From positions 186,001 through 250,000 of the forward strand of contig NZ_UIDD01000008.1 of NCBI RefSeq assembly GCF_900497695.1: DNA of 64,000 bases. The letters run 5' to 3'. The DNA comes from Pseudomonas wadenswilerensis. Its GTDB lineage: Bacteria > Pseudomonadota > Gammaproteobacteria > Pseudomonadales > Pseudomonadaceae. The translations under genes were made by a program, and so were the position numbers. The notes under the pieces are model-generated. The model was not told where the DNA came from. It searched no databases and saw only the letters and a program-made list of their open reading frames with translations. Shown piece by piece: positions 60,348-64,000 of this stretch (position 1 is the stretch's first letter; each line of letters begins with the position of its first letter).

Positions 60348-60659
60348 TCAGTCCCGACCGAATACTGGCCGAAAGAACGAACGCTCATAGCTGAGGATGC
60401 ACCGGGTATCCTGGGCATACTGGAAGGCGGCCAGGCACTCGGGGTCGTTCATCGAGTCCTGGCGGTAGCGCTCGTACTCGGCAAGGCTTGGGAAGGTGAA
60501 CATCGCCAGGGCGATATTGTTGGCGCCTTCCGAGGGCAGGAAGTAACCGTGGTGCTGGCCGCCGAAGCGTTCCACCAGCGGGATCCAGAGTTTGCCGTAA
60601 TGCTCGAACTCGGCGAGTTTGTAGGGGTCGAGGACGTAGCGCAGGTAGCAGGTGATCAT
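60348..60659 (-). CDS. NIPSNAP family protein
   Basis: 103-aa NIPSNAP-domain protein (MITCYLRYVLDPYKLAEFEHYGKLWIPLVERFGGQHHGYFLPSEG ... FTFPSLAEYERYRQDSMNDPE) with the ferredoxin-like alpha/beta pattern. Members are dimeric and of uncertain function. It is monocistronic upstream of the IclR cluster. Confidence 0.9.
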   Translation of the reverse strand: MITCYLRYVLDPYKLAEFEHYGKLWIPLVERFGGQHHGYFLPSEGANNIALAMFTFPSLAEYERYRQDSMNDPECLAAFQYAQDTRCILSYERSFFRPVFGRD

Positions 60660-60819
60660 TGGTGGGTTCTCGCTCAGGTTGTTGTCCAGGGAAACGGCAG
60701 AACTGAAATCAGTCCCACTCCATCTTCACATCGGTTTTACGGCGAAATTGATCAACAATTGATGGGTGGTGAGCGTCAGTGGGTTCACTGAGGCGTCCTT
60801 TCGGTCAGTGTGGTGTCGA

Positions 60820-61479
60820 TCAAGGCTGCGGGCTGCCAATCTCATCCATGAAACCTTGCACAAACAGCTCAAGCCGCCGATGCCGCTCCGCCGCCAGGCG
60901 TGCGCCCTCCCCGGTCTGAAAGCCCGAGGCCAGCTTGAGCAGTTTGCTATGGAAGTGTTCGAGGCTGTACTGCCGGTCCTGATAGTCGCGCCCTGCTGCG
61001 GTGGGATTATTGAAGTCGTACAGGGCAGAGCCCATGCGCCCGCCGACGTAGAAGCAGCGGGCCACGCCGACCATGCCGATGGCGTCCAGGCGGTCGCTGT
61101 CCTGAAGGATTTTCGCTTCGAGGGTTTCAGGCTGCAAGCCAGCAGAAAAACTGTGGGTGGCGATGGCGTGGGCCACGGCGCTGATGCGCTCGGCGGGCCA
61201 ACCCAGTTCAGCCAACAGTTTTGCAGCCTTATCCGCAGACAGGCTCGAGGCCTTTGAGCGCAGTGGGGAACTCTTCTCGATCACGACGCAGTCGTGCAAC
61301 AGCGCGGCGGCCAGGAGGAGGGTCAGGTCGCCGCCCTCTTGGGCCTGAATGGTGCGGGCGTTGATCCAGACCCGGTGGATGTGAGCCAGGTCGTGGGAGC
61401 CATCGCCGTTGTCCGCAGGCAAGTGCGGCAACAAAATGTCGGCAAGGTCTTGGCAGGGATCGAAAGGTTGGGCTGGCAT
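60820..61479 (-). CDS. HD-domain phosphohydrolase
   Basis: 219-aa protein with an HD metal-dependent phosphohydrolase core: His29-Asp30 region (GSHDLAHIHRVW), LLHDCVVIEK (HD pair near residue 62) and DSDRLDAIGMVGVARCF (distal Asp). It is the YedJ/PgpH-type small single-domain group; nucleotide or phosphate-ester substrates are likely. Start chosen at MPAQPFD; the longer open frame extends through a REP element upstream. Confidence 0.88.
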   Translation of the reverse strand: MPAQPFDPCQDLADILLPHLPADNGDGSHDLAHIHRVWINARTIQAQEGGDLTLLLAAALLHDCVVIEKSSPLRSKASSLSADKAAKLLAELGWPAERISAVAHAIATHSFSAGLQPETLEAKILQDSDRLDAIGMVGVARCFYVGGRMGSALYDFNNPTAAGRDYQDRQYSLEHFHSKLLKLASGFQTGEGARLAAERHRRLELFVQGFMDEIGSPQP

Positions 61480-61550
61480 CAGGAATGGCGTCTTGGACCG
61501 GGTTATCGAAAATACGCCAGCGGCGCCTGGATTGCGACTGCTTCGCACTC

Positions 61551-61578
61551 GATCGCGGGTCAAGCCCGCTTCCACAGG
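61551..61578. repeat. Single REP element
   Basis: One ATCGCGGGTCAAGCCCGCTT CCACAG palindrome, upstream of the HD-domain gene. Confidence 0.8.
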
Positions 61579-61633
61579 TTATGCACCAGAGTCAAGAACA
61601 GCATCGGATCCGCCCTAACCCAGGCAACTCCAT

Positions 61634-62194
61634 TTATCCGCGATGGGACGCGGCGCGCCCATAAATCAGCAACTCGCCACCCGTGGCGATCACCAGGCTC
61701 AGGCCGGTGTAGGAAAACCCGAATGCGCGCACTTCGGTCTCGATCGCCAGGGTATGAAACTGCCAGGGACGGTTATAGCGCGCACCATGCAGCCACGAAC
61801 CCGGCTCGACCAGCAGTAGGTGCTGCTCGGGCCAGGCCAGGGTGATGTTCTCCACGACCCAGCCATCGCTGGTGCTGATCGGCAGGCTGCCGCCCTGAAT
61901 GCCGGCCATGCGAATCACCCGGTCGTGCAACGGGCCGATGCCGCGGGTTTCCAGGTAATGGTCGCTGCCGAGGTTGTCGGTACGGTCGCGGGCAATTTTC
62001 TCGCCGGTACGACAGTCGATCACGCTACGGCCTGAACTTGAGGCCACCAGCAGCCGCTCGCTGTCGCGGTCGAAACCGATTTCCAGCAGGCCGGCGACGG
62101 TGAACTGGCCGGTCAGTTTCCACGGCGCGGGTGCTGGCGAGACCGGCTGTTGGCGGATGGCCTGGCGTAACGGGTCGAGGTGTCTGCTGGTCAT
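61634..62194 (-). CDS. Hypothetical protein coupled to a GNAT gene
   Basis: 186-aa soluble protein made mainly of strands with propeller-like turns (EIGFDRDSERLLVASSSGRSVIDCRTGEKIARDRTD; LAWPEQHLLLVEPGSW; GFSYTGLSLVIATGGELLIYG). Too small for a full propeller; it may dimerise or form a partial one. Its ATG overlaps the stop of the GNAT gene (ATGA at 62191-62194), so the two are co-translated. No family recognised. Confidence 0.7.
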   Translation of the reverse strand: MTSRHLDPLRQAIRQQPVSPAPAPWKLTGQFTVAGLLEIGFDRDSERLLVASSSGRSVIDCRTGEKIARDRTDNLGSDHYLETRGIGPLHDRVIRMAGIQGGSLPISTSDGWVVENITLAWPEQHLLLVEPGSWLHGARYNRPWQFHTLAIETEVRAFGFSYTGLSLVIATGGELLIYGRAASHRG

Positions 62195-62712
62195 GGCGCC
62201 TTCCAGTGCTGATGCGTCAGCCGGTACACACGCACGGGCCGGCCGTGAAACTGCACGGTATCGAACGCATTGAAACCGGCTTTTTGCGCCACGCGCAAGG
62301 AGGCGACGTTTGCAGATTCAATGATCGCAATGACTGCAGGCTGTTGTTGCAGGCTGAATACATACTCCAGCACACCCTTCACCGCCTCGCTAGCGAGCCC
62401 CTGACGCCAATAGCGCGTGGCCAGCCGATAGCCCAGGCTGGCCTCCTGCACCCCTGCGACCTGCTCCGGGCTGACCCCGCAGAACCCGACCAGCTCGCCG
62501 CTGGCCTTGTCGACCAGAGCCCACTGGCCCATGCCGTAATTGGCATAGCACTGCACGCACCAGTCGATGAAGGCACCCGTCATCTGTTCGTCGCAGACGC
62601 CGCGCAGCGAGAACTTCATGACCTCGGGGTCGCTAAGGATGGCCGTCAGGGCGGGCAGGTCCTGGCGAGAGAGTTCGCGGACGAGCAGGCGCGGGGTTTC
62701 GAACAGGGGCAT
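62191..62712 (-). CDS. GNAT family N-acetyltransferase (RimJ/RimL-like)
   Basis: 173-aa acetyltransferase_3-type enzyme: ETPRLLVRELSRQDLPAL start, acetyl-CoA site in YRLATRYWRQGLASEAVKGVLEYVF (the Q/RxxGxA/G motif), and VIAIIESANVASLRVAQKAGF (Asn and Ser of the C-terminal motif). Substrate unknown. AAGGAAAG precedes the ATG. Translationally coupled to the downstream 186-aa gene. Confidence 0.9.
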   Translation of the reverse strand: MPLFETPRLLVRELSRQDLPALTAILSDPEVMKFSLRGVCDEQMTGAFIDWCVQCYANYGMGQWALVDKASGELVGFCGVSPEQVAGVQEASLGYRLATRYWRQGLASEAVKGVLEYVFSLQQQPAVIAIIESANVASLRVAQKAGFNAFDTVQFHGRPVRVYRLTHQHWKAP

Positions 62713-62732
62713 GGATACTTTCCTTGTATCGG

Positions 62733-62762
62733 TGTAGGAGAGGCGGTGCAGCGCCGCTCCTA
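62733..62762. repeat. REP-like hairpin upstream of the GNAT gene
   Basis: GTAGGAG A GGCG ... CGCC G CTCCTAC forms an 11-bp interrupted stem. It resembles the GTAGGAGC REP subtype of Pseudomonas and lies 20 bases from the GNAT start, so it could be part of the leader. Confidence 0.5.
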
Positions 62763-63030
62763 CAATCCCTATCGCCAGCCGGTTGGTCAACCCTCGCGGG
62801 AAATCGGCACTCCTGCGCTGGCTTTCGGCCCAGCCACGAGATATGACCGTTTTTTCATGGGTAGCCTCCAGAGGGGTTTTGAAGGTTAGGTGTGCCGGGT
62901 CCGCCAGGGTTCATTTCGATTGCCATTGCGGGCAGGGCAATATCTGGCATCATCGCCTCAACCTGCCAGTTCGCGGAGCCGCGCCTTGCCCACCCCACGC
63001 CAGTTCAGCAAGAAATCCAGCACCAGCAAC

Positions 63031-63993
63031 ATGCTCAATCTCAAACACCCTGTGGCGGCCTGTACCCCGGCTTATCAGGTGGGTTTCCTGCTGCTGGAGA
63101 ACTTCTCCATGGCCAGCTTTACCGTGGCGATGGACGTACTGGTCACGGCCAACCTGCTCAAGAGCCAGCTGTATTTGAGCACACCGTTTTCCCTGGGCAG
63201 CGAACGGGTGACCAGTGACCTGGGCCTGGAGATCTATGCCGCGCACATCGACCGCGCGGCCCTGGACCACCTGGACATGCTGATCGTCTGCGGCGGCTTG
63301 CGTACCCCGCTCAAGTACCCGGAGCTGGACAGGCTGCTGGCCGATGCCGCCGCCCACCAACTGGCCCTGGGCGGGTTGTGGAACGGTGCCTGGTTTCTCG
63401 GCCGCGCCGGGGTGCTGGAAGGCTACAACTGCACCATTCACCCCGAACAACGGGCAAGCCTGGCCGAGCGCAGCCCGCAGTGCACCATCACCCCGGCAAG
63501 CTTTGTGCTCGACCGCGAGCGCCTGACCGCCGCCAGCCCCAACGGCGCGCTGGAGATGATGCTGGGGTTGCTCAAGTTACAGCATGGCGAGGCGCTGGCC
63601 GAGGGTGTCGAGGAGATCCTGGCGTTTTCCAGTGCGCGCTTTCGCCGGGTCGACAGCAGCCAGAAAAAAACCATGAGCGCGCCACTGCGCACCATCGTCG
63701 AGCTGATGGAAAGCAACCTGGAAGAGACCCTCAGCCTCGATCAGCTGGCAGCCTACAGCGGCCGTTCGCGGCGGCAGATCGACCGCCTGTTCCAGGCGCA
63801 ACTGGGCACCTCGCCGAGCCGCTACTACATGGAACTGCGCATCACCAAGAGCCGGCGCCTGCTGCAGTATTCCGACCTGCCGCTGATGGATGTGGCCATT
63901 GCCTGTGGCTTTGTTTCGGTCTCGCACTTCAGCAAGTGCTACTGCGCCTACTTCGGCTACCCGCCTTCGCGCGAGCAGCGGCTCGGCGAGTAA
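63031..63993 (+). CDS. GlxA-type AraC-family transcriptional regulator
   Basis: 320-aa regulator with a DJ-1/PfpI (class I glutamine amidotransferase-like) N-terminal domain (YQVGFLLLENFSMASFTVAMDVLVTANLL ... DMLIVCGGLRTPLKYPELDRLL) and a C-terminal AraC domain (ETLSLDQLAAYSGRSRRQIDRLFQAQLGTSPSRYYMELRI ... LMDVAIACGFVSVSHFSKCYCAYFG). Pseudomonas members include GbdR, CdhR and ArgR, which control betaine, carnitine and arginine catabolism. The expected nucleophile-elbow Cys position reads Gly-Leu-Trp-Asn-Gly, as usual for non-catalytic members. The start at MLNLKHP is the last Met before the domain. Confidence 0.92.
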   Translation: MLNLKHPVAACTPAYQVGFLLLENFSMASFTVAMDVLVTANLLKSQLYLSTPFSLGSERVTSDLGLEIYAAHIDRAALDHLDMLIVCGGLRTPLKYPELDRLLADAAAHQLALGGLWNGAWFLGRAGVLEGYNCTIHPEQRASLAERSPQCTITPASFVLDRERLTAASPNGALEMMLGLLKLQHGEALAEGVEEILAFSSARFRRVDSSQKKTMSAPLRTIVELMESNLEETLSLDQLAAYSGRSRRQIDRLFQAQLGTSPSRYYMELRITKSRRLLQYSDLPLMDVAIACGFVSVSHFSKCYCAYFGYPPSREQRLGE

Positions 63994-64000
63994 GTGCGGC

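Overview
This window is chromosomal DNA of a Pseudomonas of the putida/fluorescens lineage. The evidence is the high-GC coding style, the species-type REP palindromes built on GTGGGAGC..GGC and GCGGGTCAAGCCCGCTCCCACA cores, a PQQ glucose dehydrogenase followed by an OprB porin, an FpvA-type siderophore receptor with its own sigma/anti-sigma pair, a carboxynorspermidine pathway pair and many AraC/LysR/IclR regulators. No plasmid, prophage or complete insertion sequence is visible.

Layout. 1-4.4 kb: a leftward operon for a NitT/TauT-type ABC importer (permease cut by the window edge, TAT-secreted binding protein, ATPase) preceded by an acyl-CoA-dehydrogenase-like flavoenzyme, with a separate AhpD-like gene and a divergent AraC regulator. 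5.4-8.3 kb: a candidate aerolysin-fold protein and a chemoreceptor. 8.4-12.4 kb: DUF1428 protein, TonB receptor, AraC/GyrI regulator. 12.46-12.92 kb: a tandem array of REP-pair units with a 129-bp period. 13-19.4 kb: small coupled genes (unknown plus LMW phosphatase; PAS-GGDEF plus DUF2986 plus lipoprotein), isochorismatase-like hydrolase, Nudix, exported Arg/His-rich protein, an unknown 528-aa protein and TrmK. 19.5-23.1 kb: nitroreductase plus monooxygenase with a divergent LysR, then a coupled pair of unknowns (beta-propeller-like plus a possible M15-like peptidase). 23.1-27.1 kb: ferrisiderophore receptor, FecR-like regulator and ECF sigma factor behind a probable Fur box. 27.2-36.3 kb: methyltransferase, OsmC-YcaO fusion, and a winged-helix/TPR regulator divergent from an efflux operon (NmrA-like, cupin, HlyD-like, MFS). 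36.4-39.7 kb: exported nuclease/phosphatase-fold protein, a DapF-like protein with an altered active site and two DUF1842 proteins.

40.1-45.9 kb is the most unusual stretch. A 351-aa protein with a LysM-like N-terminus and a glycine-rich hydrophobic C-terminus is followed by a small two-membrane-segment protein. The N-terminal toxin module, its upstream DNA and the small partner recur in damaged forms: one toxin/partner chimera, one in-frame internal deletion, one intact divergent partner and one frameshifted, truncated partner. Between the copies lie orphan Imm22-like and barstar genes and several REP cassettes, some exactly at rearrangement joints. I read this as a polymorphic toxin/immunity locus being remodelled by recombination. 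It abuts a gutted MHS-family transporter pseudogene.

46-64 kb: gcd and oprB, MAPEG protein, LysE exporter, tRNA-Gln, the carboxynorspermidine dehydrogenase/decarboxylase pair, LysE plus divergent Lrp regulator, a RoxA-like dihaem cytochrome, GltS plus formimidoylglutamase plus IclR regulator with a palindromic operator candidate, NIPSNAP, HD-domain protein, a coupled GNAT/unknown pair and a GlxA-type AraC regulator. All functions are inferred from sequence motifs and family knowledge; no database search was run.
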